Of a DNA stretch of 64,000 nt, positions 22,225 to 31,870 are shown piece by piece; position 1 is the stretch's first letter, and every line of letters begins with the position of its first letter. Made by a program: the position numbers and the translations under genes. The notes under the pieces were generated by a model. It saw only the letters and a list, made by a program, of their open reading frames with translations, had not been told where the DNA came from and searched no databases. Origin of the DNA: Anniella stebbinsi (lineage: Eukaryota; Chordata; Lepidosauria; Squamata; Anniellidae); the NCBI GenBank assembly GCA_029215795.1, contig JARDYH010000003.1, positions 106,300,609 to 106,364,608 of the forward strand, written 5' to 3'.

Positions 22225-23045
22225 CAGGAGTGTGCACCGGATCGGGCCTGATCCACGATCCGGGCCCGATCTGGCCCATATCGGATAAAATTATCCGATA
22301 CGATCCCCTGCCCCTGGATCGACTGATCCGATCCAATCCGAAAAGGACCTGATCTGGATCGGATTGAATCAGAGGATCGGGGGCCCTCCCCCCCTCGCGC
22401 TGCTTACTTGCCGGGGCCGTCCGCTGCTGTCTGCTGGCGCCCGCGAGCATCAGCGGATGGAAGCGGACGGACCCGGGAGGTAAGGAGCGCGGGGGAGGGG
22501 CTTACCCCCCCAAGGCCATCCGCTTCCATCTGCTGGCACCCACGGGCGCCAGCGGATGGAAGTGGACGGCCCCGGGAGGTAAGGAGCGCCGGGGATGGGG
22601 CTTACCTGCCAGGGTGGCCACTTCCCTCCGGTGGCGCCACCGGAGGGAAGTGGCCGCCCCGGCAGGTAAGCAGGGGGAGGAGGAGGGGGGCCCACTTACC
22701 TGCCTGGGACGTCCGCTCCCCTCCGCTCCTGGCTGCTACTGCGAAGCAGGCTTCGCAGTAGCGGCCAGGAGCGGAGGGGAGCAGATGTCCCAGGCAGGTA
22801 AGGAGCGCCGGTGACGGGGCTTACCTGCTGGGGCCCCTCCGCTGCCATCCACTGCCACCCAGGTGGCAGTGGATGGCAGCGGATGGGCCCAGCAGGTAAG
22901 GGGGATGCGGACATCCGATTTTCAGATCGAGATTGGGTCCAATCCGATCCAGGGGACCTCCAATTTTGTTCTGATCTGATCCAGAACAAAATTGGAGGTC
23001 CCGATCTGGTCCCGATCCAATCTGGGGGGTCCGTGCACACCCCTA
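22225..23045. mobile_element. 821-bp hAT-like element with hairpin array
   Basis: Ends CAGGAGTGTGCAC (left) and TAGGGGTGTGCAC (reverse of the right end) are hAT-like. They are flanked by 8-bp direct repeats ATATAAAT (22,217-22,224 and 23,046-23,053). The interior is very GC-rich and holds no transposase frame. It contains GATC-rich outer segments, a 10-bp-arm palindrome at 22,279-22,300, five tandem CTTAC...GTAAG hairpins at 22,403-22,900, and a 21-bp-arm palindrome at 22,953-23,002. Open frames across it are by-products of GC content. Confidence 0.85.
22403..22900. repeat. Array of five hairpins
   Basis: Units at about 22,403-22,494, 22,501-22,583, 22,601-22,670, 22,695-22,802 and 22,820-22,900 each begin CTTAC and end GTAAG and are near-perfect inverted repeats. 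The third is about 70 bp with essentially no loop (centre gtggcgccac). Spacers are G-rich (for example gagcgccggggatgggg). Arms match within a unit better than between units. Confidence 0.85.
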
Positions 23046-23680
23046 ATATAAATGCAATTAATAATAATAATAATAATAATATGGCTTCAAAGCTCTCTAG
23101 AGAAATGGTGCTAGTGCTGGGGGAGGGGGGAAACTAAAGGGAGGACACCACTCCTTGACCACCCTTCACCAGGTCAGAACATGTCAGAGACACATCACGT
23201 AGCATGCCCATCATGCTGACTTCCATTAGGAGGAATGGGGCACAGAACCACAACGGAGCTGTTTTTAAAGGGGAAACTCACACTAAAATGACTCTTCAAA
23301 AATGTGCCTTTTGGGGAAGGATGCTGCAGGGTTACTACGCAAATGACCCTGATGTGCTCTCCCACTGCATTAAATCAGCTACGTAGATTGACCGAAGGAG
23401 TGCTTGAAGAGCAGCTCGAATATAGCCAGGACAGTGGAGGCTGGTGGCTTCAAGGACAGCGGGGCAACGTATCTGCTCCTGGTTTCAGTAAGGACTCTAA
23501 AGGAACTCTCCAAGGCCCATTGTACCTTGGACAGCTCCTTCAGAGTTCTGGCTGGTTCTGACTGAAACCCGCAGAGGATTCACCGTCCCATTGGTATTGG
23601 AGTCACCAGCCTTCACTGGGGCGATCTGTTAAAAACAACACACACATACCAAAAGCAAAGCAAACAACCATTTTCTTTAC

Positions 23681-23782
23681 CTTCACAAGTGAAACCATCA
23701 GGCTGCAGCTGGTAGCCCATGAAGCAAGAACAGAGGACATTGGAACCTGTATCCCGACATTGCTGGGTGCAGGGACCACCTC
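23681..23782 (-). CDS. FBLN1: FBLN1 exon 6: EGF-like module 1
   Basis: This 102-bp exon lies between acceptor cttcacag and donor GTAAAG, phase 1 at both ends. The split glycine codon joins exon 5 to give RCRGGGPC. It encodes [19 protein letters not shown] and then [14 protein letters not shown]. It lacks the D-x-D-E-C start of calcium-binding EGF modules, as the first EGF module of fibulin-1 does. The six cysteines of the fold are present. Confidence 0.96.
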
Positions 23783-23987
23783 CTGTGAAGCCAAGGAGAG
23801 TTGTGAAGGGTAAGAGTGAATGGCAGCTAGTCCTTTTCAAAGGTTCATCATGAAAAAGCCAAAGGCCAACATCAACTATTTTACCTCTGCTGCTACATTA
23901 TCTTCCATTAACTGCAGGTGGAGAAAACAAATGAGGTCCTAGAAATTAGTGGTTCCAAAGCAGAGCAGAATACACCAGTCTATCAAA

Positions 23988-24530
23988 TGCCCTTTCTACA
24001 CCAGAGGGGTGTTGAGGGCCGGGGAACCCGGAAGTGCCTGCTTCCAGGTTCGTCGCCCTAATACAGGTGTCATTGTGCGACAGCCCAGGTTCCTCCCGGG
24101 CCGTTGCACTTCGCAGCTGCCATTGTTTTCTTTTCTTGATCCGTGGAGCGCACACGAGCGCTCTTCCAAAACAAGGTAAGTTTTTTTAAAAAAAATGCAC
24201 ACGCACACCAGCCCCTTCCTTGCCCTCCTGGGGGTGGCGAAACTGGTGCCACCCCCTCCCCTGACGGGCAGGGAGTTGTGCAGTGAAGCTCCATGCCCAT
24301 TTTGCAGCTGTGCGTACTCACGAGTAAGTGTAGCTGCACCCAGGATGGACGGGCACATCTTCGTGGTCCCGGGAAGTTCCCAGGACCGTGAAAGAATCGG
24401 GATTTTTCTGGTTTGTTTTCCTGGGGAAATCCCGTGCCCCCCACCCCTGGGAGTCCCTGTGCGCCATTTGGACTGACAGGGACCAGCCGGGGGCCAACCC
24501 AGGCCACAAGCCTGGTGTGGAAAGGGCCAG
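23988..24530. mobile_element. ~540-bp element with inverted ends
   Basis: The left end tgccctttctacaccag matches the inverse of the right end ctggtgtggaaagggcc. The interior is GC-rich with short internal inverted parts (gtcccgggaagttcccagga). No transposase-like frame is seen; target duplication is unclear. Confidence 0.6.
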
Positions 24531-24835
24531 AGTTTTCATTTTTCATTTAAAGTAAACCAAGGAGCTGGAACATTTCCCACAAAGAAAGGAAACTGCTAGG
24601 CCTTGCCAATGTTGCTGGTTTATACATATTGATGATAGCAACCATCCTATTCAGCTTACCTGCACAGCCAGCACTGGCAGAGCTAAGCTACTGTGGAAGG
24701 CTTATCTACTGATGAGACAATAAAATGCTTCTCATGACACAGCCCATTTGACCACAAAGGGAAGCCTTAAAAGCTTCAGAATGGCAGACTTAGGATGCAA
24801 AAAATGGACAAATATAGTGTAGAGTTGGTGCATTA

Positions 24836-24935
24836 TAGTGGTTAACAGTGAGTTGGGAAACTCCTAACACCAATCTCACCTCAGCCACAAACTCACAAGT
24901 TGGCTTTAGACAACTCACAATTCTCTCTCTGCTTC
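24836..24935 (+). mobile_element. Sauria-type SINE fragment
   Basis: The stretches agtggttaacagtgagttgg and cacctcagccacaaactcac, then gttggctttagacaactcac, correspond to the first half of the SINE at 18,488. It is diverged and truncated, ending about 27 bp from the exon 5 donor. Confidence 0.65.
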
Positions 24936-24962
24936 CCACTTCCTGTTTATGAATTAGCTCAC

Positions 24963-25022
24963 CTCTGCAGCGATCGTTAAGGTATATATCTTCAGAGTCA
25001 ACTTCTACTGGTGATAGTGAAT
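24963..25022 (-). CDS. FBLN1: FBLN1 exon 5: acidic linker
   Basis: This 60-bp exon has acceptor gtttctttag and donor GTGAGC, and is phase 1 at both ends. It encodes SPVEVDSEDIYLNDRCR. The YLNDRCRG block is conserved in fibulin-1 and links the anaphylatoxin region to the first EGF module. The residues before it are acidic and poorly conserved, as in the human linker. A SINE fragment (24,836-24,935) ends about 27 bp downstream of the donor. Short exons of this kind are easily missed; the phase match on both sides makes the call firm. Confidence 0.93.
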
Positions 25023-26558
25023 CTAAAGAAACAAACAGACATTGAGGGGTGGTGATCAAACTTCTTAAAATTATATGGCTTTTTATCCCAATAATTAGGC
25101 TGGGGCTTCTTGATTTGTCTATTTTATGAATCTGTTTTAAACTCGAGATTTATATATAACCATTTATGACAGGTGGGAATTACCACATCGAGACATCTGC
25201 CTGGCATTCTCTCCTGGTGACGCTTTCTTATGGATTACATCTCCAAGTAGTCAGATTTAGGCCTAAACTACACATGCCTCTGAAAGAAACTGGAGAGATC
25301 TATCAGAATACAAGTCTTCAGATTGCAGGTGGATGATACTATTTTCAATACATACATGCACACACACACACCCCAAACTCCCTGCACATATGTATATGTA
25401 TGTACAGATTTTATATGTAACTGAGATAAGCTGCTAACAAAAATGCCTCTCAGAGATGTTTAGTCTCTCTCTGTTCTTCAAGAAGCCTAAGTATTTTTCC
25501 AGCTAGCCGCTAAACAAGGAATAACTGGCTCATCATAGAGCCTAAGGTTTTCTCAAAGGTATTCCCCATCTGAGTTAGTGTCCCCAACAGAAAACCTGCC
25601 TGCACGTTTGTCCTGTTTGTGAAGCACGTTTGTCCTGTTTGTGAAGCCAGAAAACCTGGCTTCACAAACAGGTCTCTTCAACATCTTCTCCTTCCTTCCT
25701 CCTCACCCTTGTTCTTTTCTCTGTTCTTCTAGCTTGCTTTTTGCTGCTTGGCTCATCAGCTACACCTGGCACCAGATCCCTTCTCCTTTGGGAGTGCGGC
25801 CATTACTTCCAGGTGAGGAAGGGAGGCTAGCCAAACTTCCACCCCTACATGGCCTCTTAGCAACATGGGAGCCACCACAGGAAGGGCAGATCCCAAGCTC
25901 CTAAGATGCTGTTTATATTGGTCCACATGGTCCTACACTTCCTATATATTGTTCTGGGGACCTCTGATGTTCAGTGAAAGAATCAGTCATGAAGGACAAG
26001 TTCCCATGAAAGATAGTTGGTCTCCCAATCTCTTTCTAGTATGTGTAGCAGCAGCGGTGGGGTAGTTAGGCATAACAGTCCCGGCCACTACCTCCGGTTT
26101 ACCCTATGTTATGCCCCTATAATCTATGCAATGTGCAGGGGATATGTGACACATCAATGTGAAAAAAAGTGTTCTGTGAAGACAGAACATTTGAAACCGT
26201 CGTCTTACACAAGAATATATTGACAGAGCAGTATGGGAAGTGATATCTTCCCTTTGTGACTTCTCCACGTGCCGCTCCAGTAACATCTAGATGGAGGAAC
26301 TACATTGGGGGGGGGGGTTAAATCATGTGGCTCCTTCCCACAGCAGCACTGTTCTCCTTGGGAGCCAGGCAGCATATACATTAAGACTGTAGCCTTTCTG
26401 CTTAGGGATTTTTGAAAAATACTAAGGTCAGTCCTGGACAGCACAAAGCCTATCTATATTCCATGAGACTTTCATGTTTATTTTGAGGAATCTCATCAAT
26501 GATCTGAAATAATTCTCCTCTCTTCATTAAAAAAAAAAAAAGATTTGTGCTCCTTTAC
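25023..26558. other. FBLN1 intron 4
   Basis: Apart from a CA run (about 25,356-25,370), a duplicated and inverted segment at 25,602-25,672, a G run near 26,308-26,318 and an A run at 26,529-26,541, nothing is recognised. No exon is seen. Confidence 0.6.
25602..25672. repeat. 22-bp tandem duplication joined to a 17-bp perfect hairpin
   Basis: The 22-bp unit beginning gcacgtttgtcctgtttg occurs at 25,602-25,623 and again at 25,624-25,645. CCTGTTTGTGAAGCCAG at 25,634-25,650 is then repeated as its exact reverse complement at 25,656-25,672 after a 5-base loop. Confidence 0.9.
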
Positions 26559-26751
26559 CGGGAAAAGGTATTTCTTGGTGCAACTTGTCCAAGTCTTTGT
26601 TAGGGCCATCAACAATTAAGGTATTATCGTCCCCTTCAACGCAGCAAGCTCTGAAGACCAATCCACACTGGTATCCCATCAGCAGACTCTGCTCACAGCT
26701 GTTCCCTTGCTTCTGGGCCGCCTTTCCCATAAAGCAGCAGTAGCAGCATTT
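26559..26751 (-). CDS. FBLN1: FBLN1 exon 4: third anaphylatoxin-like module
   Basis: This 193-bp exon begins in phase 0 after gatag and ends in phase 1 before GTAAAG. It encodes KCCYCCFMGKAAQKQGNSC, then GYQCGLVFRACC, then a polar acidic tail (EGDDNTLIVDG and onward). The CCxCC and QCGxxFxACC patterns are those of the third fibulin anaphylatoxin repeat. The C-terminal tail is the variable linker that leads to the EGF array. A run of A residues on the plus strand (26,529-26,541) lies just downstream of the donor. Confidence 0.96.
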
Positions 26752-28309
26752 CTATCAAGGCACAATTGACACATTACCAATAAGCTTTACAGTAACATAG
26801 GCCTCAGCAAAATTCAGTTTCCCTCCTGCAACATAGTTGCCCAGTGTAGTCGTGAGGTTATGTATTCATGAAATAATTCTTTCAGCATTTACATACTGCT
26901 TTTCAAAGCTAACCCTCCCATAACAACTCACAACATATTGAAAAGTCAGCATTTATTACAACATAATTGCTATCTATAAAACTATCATCTAAAAATATTA
27001 TAGCAGCTGTTAAGACAATACCAACAGCATAATGTTGAATGTCTCCAAACTTACATATAAATGGGTGATTATATTATGCTATACACAATTTTTTTGGTAC
27101 ATAGAGCTCCATTACACCAGCGGTTTAACGTCCTCTCGCCACGCTTGGTATCTAGTTTTGCAGCGCCAGACTCACATGACATCTTCCCTGTGCTGTACCC
27201 ATTTTGCCTCTTTTCCTCTGTTTTGCATATTATTTTGGGGGGAAAGTCTGGATTATTTTCCCGAAGCGACTTCAATGCACCCTAAAGCCTCCGTATAGAA
27301 CTGACTTTTAATAGTGTGGTCACTTAGAAGCTTTTTTAAAAAGTCTAGAACAGCAAAGTGGAAAGAAGTGCTCTGCAACCCTATGCTTACTTCTAAGGTC
27401 TTACTTCTGTTTACTCAGAAGTAAGTCTCTCTCTGTTCAATGGGGTTTACTCAAAGGCAAGCCTGTATAGGATTTTAGTATGACTTGGATGTAAATGCAG
27501 TTGAAATCAATGGGATTTACTCTGGAGTAAGGGAACCAGCAGATCTCTATTTTATGAACTGGAGATGCTCAGCTTCGCATGATCAAAGGAAAGGAAAAGC
27601 GATCCTTCACAAATGCAAAGAGGTGGAAGAACTATGGTGAACTATCACCACTGGTGAACTATGAAGAAAAGGTTTTAAAGGAGGGAAATTTAAAAATTCT
27701 TTAAAAATCAAGGCATGGACCTATCTGATTCAAACTTGGCATGCCTAAAGCACTCCTGGAGACCTATCGCCATGCCAAGTTTCATCTCTTTATCTGTATA
27801 AATTACACAGACGTAAGCTTTTTGGACATTCTAATAGGAGCTCCAATGAGCGAGGGGGGAAGGCTGCCACGTCCATCACAATGTCCATCAGTAACAAGAA
27901 CCAATGAACTGGAGGGGGAAGGAGAAGGGGTGGGGCAGGCGCAATAGCAGCAGGAGAGCAGAAAGAGAGTTCACCGGTATAGCTATGATCATGAAAGGGA
28001 GGAGCGCTTGCAGTGCTTCTGAAATGGAGGTAAAAATGAGAAGGCAAACCAGTGGGGAAAAAAGAGGTGTGATGGAGCCCATAATCAATGAATCTCTACA
28101 TTTGAAAAAGTAGCTGAAGGGCATTCCTGAAACTCTCATCATTTCAGAAATATCTCTTTATTCTCTCTTCTAGGGATACCCAAAGCATGTTGAAATGTAA
28201 CTGAATGAGAACTTTCCCATCCCCACTTAGTTCTACAGGCTATTGCTTCCTGCAGTGCAGTAATATCACATGATGTGCTGAAGATCCCAGACATTATAAT
28301 TTTAGTTTA

Positions 28310-28430
28310 TTAAATTTCAGCCCTGCCTTTCTTCTAGGATGAATTCAAGATGGCATATACGGTCTCCCATCCAGGCTCTGACCAGACCCAGATCTTCTTA
28401 GTTTCAGCTAGGTTGGTGCAACAAGCAACT
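28310..28430. repeat. Dispersed repeat, family not named
   Basis: The stretches ctcccatccaggctctgacc and agacccagatcttcttagtt recur in diverged form at 61,580-61,690 (tctcccatccagtcaatggt). This is probably a shared LINE or SINE 3' region. Confidence 0.4.
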
Positions 28431-28818
28431 TCAGACCATGCTCTGGAATGAATTCTGGGACAGAGGAGATTTAGGAGTGACATTTTTGGTGGCAGACAGA
28501 TGTCTACCATAAACTCTTAGTTCCAGCATTAAAAAAAAGAAAAAAAACATAATGAGCTCAGCAGCTGGCAACATGGCCAATGATCAAATATGGACAGTTT
28601 CAAGAGCAAACGTCGCACTAACAATATGCAAAGGCCTGACCACTAGAGGGCTCCTGTTGGCTAAAGGACACAATTCTGACAGAAGTACATAGGAAAATCA
28701 CAGAACATACAAGAATTTACAAAATGTTTTAGGGCACACATTGATTTCATGTTGTGCACTGGCCAGGCCTACATGTGACCACCAATGGAACACTATTGAG
28801 ATGTGGAGCAGTATATAA

Positions 28819-29173
28819 GGCCCCCTCCACAAGGATGCGCTTTTGCGCCCGGTTCCGCGATTATGCGCATTATCGCGGAGGCGCTTTTACTCCTAATCCC
28901 TCTGCACCGGAGGCGGCGAGAGGCGGCGAAGCGCATTAATTCATGTCCAAAAAGCGCTTTACAAGCAGTTAATGCGCGTAATCGCTTGTTCACACTGCGA
29001 AAATGCGCTTTAACGGCCGGAGCAAAATAAAAGTCGCTATTTAACGCGCGTTCGAAAATGCGCATTATCGGGGAGATAACGCGCCTGTACGCCCGTTTTG
29101 CGCTCCGTGCTTGTGGAGGTAAATTTTTTAATGAGCCTTCAAGGCTCATTAAACGTCTCGTGTGGAGGAGGCC
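28819..29173. mobile_element. 355-bp CpG-rich MITE, copy 1
   Basis: Ends GGCCCCCTCCACA and TGTGGAGGAGGCC are inverted and flanked by TAA on both sides (28,816-28,818 and 29,174-29,176). The interior is full of gcgc motifs (tgcgcattatcg). A 3-bp duplication suggests the PIF/Harbinger type. The same 355-bp length is seen at 56,499. Confidence 0.88.
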
Positions 29174-29445
29174 TAAATGACGTAAAACAAACAAACAAAC
29201 AAACACCTCTCCGATGCTATACATTGTAAAGGCATATCAATAATAATAACAACAACAGGCAGGTCTTCTCCCTTTACCAATCTTCTCCTTAGGAAACTCA
29301 TGGTAAGCTTCCCAGTAAACCCAGAGTTCAAGGAACACAGTTTGAAAACTATTAAGCCAGATTGAAAGAAGACAGAGTACAGTCGTGTGTCCAAGATGAA
29401 AAGGTTTTAGATCAAATAGTTCAAACAGCACCTTTGACATCTCAC

Positions 29446-29578
29446 CTTAATGGTCTTGTCTTCACAGGTAAAATTACCCTTGTGTGAGTCACAGTCTTCT
29501 TGCTTTCTGGCAATGGCTATTCCAGTTGTGCAGTGTAGCTCCTCCAGTTGATTAAGACAGCACTGCTCCTGGGCTATG
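29446..29578 (-). CDS. FBLN1: FBLN1 exon 3: second anaphylatoxin-like module
   Basis: This 133-bp exon enters in phase 2 (acceptor tttag) and ends in phase 0 before GTGAGA. It encodes IAQEQCCLNQLEELHC and then TGIAIARKQEDCDS, NFTCEDKTIK. The QEQCC and QLEELHC blocks are characteristic of fibulin-1. NFT is a possible N-glycosylation site. The codon split with exon 2 reads AG|C, serine, where I recall arginine in the human protein. No other acceptor in frame is visible nearby, so the serine is probably real. Confidence 0.95.
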
Positions 29579-30788
29579 CTAAAGTAAAAACAATGAGGAA
29601 GAAAGAAACTTATACCAAATGCAGAAAGGCAGCATTATTGTCTTCATATAGCAATATTTGCCCCCAAGCCAAAACCATATTGTTAATTATCTGGTCTACG
29701 AGACATCTATAACGTATATTCATTAAACAAAAAACCTACGGTTTACAAAACAATGTCAAGGCTCTACAGTTTTCAACCAAGCACCAAATGCTTCCGAAAT
29801 TTGGCAATTTGGGCAGCTATTGTCATTTCCCCCCCTCCATTGTACGAGCAAGTACTAGTTGCATTGCGCAGGTGCTGGTTTAAGCTAATGAAGCAGAATC
29901 AACACTAGCACTGCAGCAGAACTGCCAACAGTTTCAAACTCAAGCTTAACTAACCATGGTTTAGATATTCAGATATAACCAGTAACCATGTCAAGCAAAA
30001 CATGCTAGTTAAGCATTATGGTTCCACAGGGTGTATCTCTCTCCCAACACCATCAGCCTATCTCCTTGAATTCACTGCATTAGTTTTCCCAGCTAACAGA
30101 TACAGTCTAGAGATCAATTGACAAATTAAGAGATCTCTAAAGAGATCTCTAAAGAAACAGAATTTTGTGCTTTTATTTCACCTCTTTTTTAGATTTACAA
30201 AGAAAAGCAAAAGCCTGCATTCCTGTTCATTAAATCAATATGTAACTCCAGAACTCTCTTCAGAAATATGTAGCTCCATAACTAATAGATCTTTTCTATT
30301 ATCCCCTCCAGAGGGTACATACTTAAAAGCAGCATGAATTTCCTAATAGCATTTGGAGAGTTCTTATTTTCCTTTCATTTATTTCCACAAAAAACCATTA
30401 AAAATGCAAGCTAGTTCTTAACATGAATTTCTCATTTAGTGCCCGTCCAGATTTAGCCAAAGAAATCCAATCCCTCCCATTCTCCTTCTCCTTTGGGAAA
30501 TTAATATGCCCTGCAGCTGTACCTATGCCATTTGTGTAGAAATTTGGGAGTTTTCTCAAGACCACATTATGACTAAATAAGGAATTTTTCAAAGTTGGGA
30601 TTTAGTATTTAGATACCAAATACAAAAAGGGAAATACTACAAAAAAGGAAATGTGTTCAAGAAACTTATTTAAAGAAATATCCTGGCCACTATTTTTACA
30701 ATGTTTACAAAGAAAGTATATGTAATTTCAACCTAGTTCTTAGTATAGCTCTGAGGGGGCGGGTGGGGTCTCACATGATTGAATGTAA

Positions 30789-30822
<34 letters not shown>

Positions 30823-30924
30823 GCCTCTCAACATAGAAAACTAGCATGTCATGGTTGTGGCTGAGCCTTCTCCCCAAAATTCTAGTGTGTTTTTTTTAAT
30901 GTGCAGTTATGTTATTTTCTACAG

Positions 30925-31010
30925 AGAAGCATTCAATCCTGTGGACTTCCATCTGTAATCTGAAATGGTGCAACACAGACATAGGTTTATCAGCTCAATG
31001 AGAATTGGGC
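30925..31010. repeat. Dispersed repeat shared with 6,865
   Basis: The stretch gaagcattcaatcctgtgga, then ctgtaatctgaaatggtgca and cataggttta, is a diverged copy of the repeat at 6,865-7,000. Confidence 0.45.
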
Positions 31011-31138
31011 CATAATGTGACATTAAAGGAACAGCAATAGCAATAACTCAGCCCCAGTTAGTCATGGAGAGGAGCAGTGGACGCACTTCCCTGCATAGTG
31101 CACCAAACTAAATGTATGGCATGAGGCCTAAACACAAA

Positions 31139-31345
31139 GGCCCTGTTCAGACAACACACTAAGTCACGGTGGTTAGGTATTTTGAGCTACACATTATGGC
31201 TTAGCGTGTCATGTGAACCATGACTTAGCATGTTGTGTGAACTATTCCTAATCATGGTGGCTACATAGCCACGGTTTAAATTAACCATTTGCTGCAAAGG
31301 GGTTAGCGGCCTAACCATGGCTTAGCATGTTGTCTGAACAGGCCC
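31139..31345. mobile_element. 207-bp palindromic MITE
   Basis: Ends GGCCCTGTTCAGACAACA and TGTTGTCTGAACAGGCCC are inverted, flanked by AAA on both sides (31,136-31,138 and 31,346-31,348). The interior repeats ggcttagcgtgtcatgtg and gacttagcatgttgtgtg in alternating orientation. Confidence 0.78.
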
Positions 31346-31585
31346 AAAGTCTATAGCCACAGCAACTAATGTTTCATGATTTTTTGCCTCTCAACATTGG
31401 TTTGCTGTTAAGGCTGTAAAATCCCACAAAAGAGGAGCTTTTTTGAAACCTTTATAGATAAATTTTTCCATGCTCAAAAATGACCAAAGCAAAGCACCCT
31501 TTCAATATTATAAAACACAATTCAGTAATAAGTTAAACATGCAATAGTAACAATCAACAATTCAACTAAATATAGCCTCCAGACC

Positions 31586-31713
31586 AGCCTTCCCGAACCT
31601 GTTGCTCTCCAGATGTGTTGAACTACAACTCCTATCATCTTGAGTCAGCAATGCCAATGGATTAGGGGAGATATAGTCCAAAACACCTGGAGGTCACCAG
31701 ATCAGGGAAGGCT
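31586..31713. mobile_element. 128-bp palindromic element
   Basis: The left part agccttcccgaacctgttgc and right part cagggaaggct are inverted. The core has ctccagatgtgttgaactac and ccaaaacacctggaggtcac. Same family as 5,775. Confidence 0.7.
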
Positions 31714-31804
31714 GCTCTGGACAAAAAGTAATATCAACTCATAGAAGAACTACAGGAAAACAGCCTTCACAGCCTTCTTTTGAGTCAGCACCACTACCAA
31801 AGAT

Positions 31805-31870
31805 ACCTGTCGAAGTCAGGGATTGAACCTGGAACCTTCTATATACAAAGCACAGGCTCCACTGCTGAGT
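31805..31870 (-). mobile_element. tRNA-derived SINE fragment
   Basis: The string cagggattgaacctggaacc then cacaggctccactgctgag is the reverse complement of the box B to box A head of the SINE at 16,963. The body is missing. Confidence 0.6.

Larger units (their letters stand above)
21930..23081 (+). mobile_element. L2-type LINE tail split by a hAT-like element
   Basis: The tail runs from agggccttttcagtggtggc through ttgtaaaccacccaaagagc to ggggcggtatataaat at 22,224. It resumes at 23,046 with atataaatgcaattaataat and an (AAT)n run. The 8-bp ATATAAAT is present on both sides, which dates the hAT-like insertion after the L2. Confidence 0.88.
20812..23680. other. FBLN1 intron 6
   Basis: The first 1.1 kb is unrecognised sequence. 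From 21,930 it is an L2 tail that was split by a hAT-like element. From 23,082 to 23,640 nothing recognisable is seen. Confidence 0.6.
23783..24962. other. FBLN1 intron 5
   Basis: This intron contains an inverted-end element (about 23,988-24,530) and a SINE fragment beside exon 5. The remainder is unrecognised. Confidence 0.6.
26752..29445. other. FBLN1 intron 3
   Basis: This intron holds a dispersed repeat (27,385-27,535: tttactcagaagtaagtctc, caatggggtttactcaaagg), a LINE/SINE tail-like piece at 28,310-28,430, and a 355-bp CpG-rich element. No exon is seen. Confidence 0.6.

Noticed and set aside
22408..22761. Open frames of about 80-117 residues on both strands
   Set aside because: They read through the GC-rich hairpin array, and both strands are open because the sequence is self-complementary.
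22403..22900. CRISPR-like array (regular repeats with spacers)
   Set aside because: The units are palindromes of varying length with G-rich spacers in a vertebrate genome, not identical direct repeats with unique spacers.
24070..24546. A 158-residue minus-strand frame
   Set aside because: It lies inside a GC-rich repeat with inverted ends and shows no domain.
28793..29224. A 143-residue minus-strand frame (and a 107-residue one at 56,422-56,745)
   Set aside because: Both lie across the two copies of the 355-bp MITE and reflect the same repeat; they have no codon or domain support.
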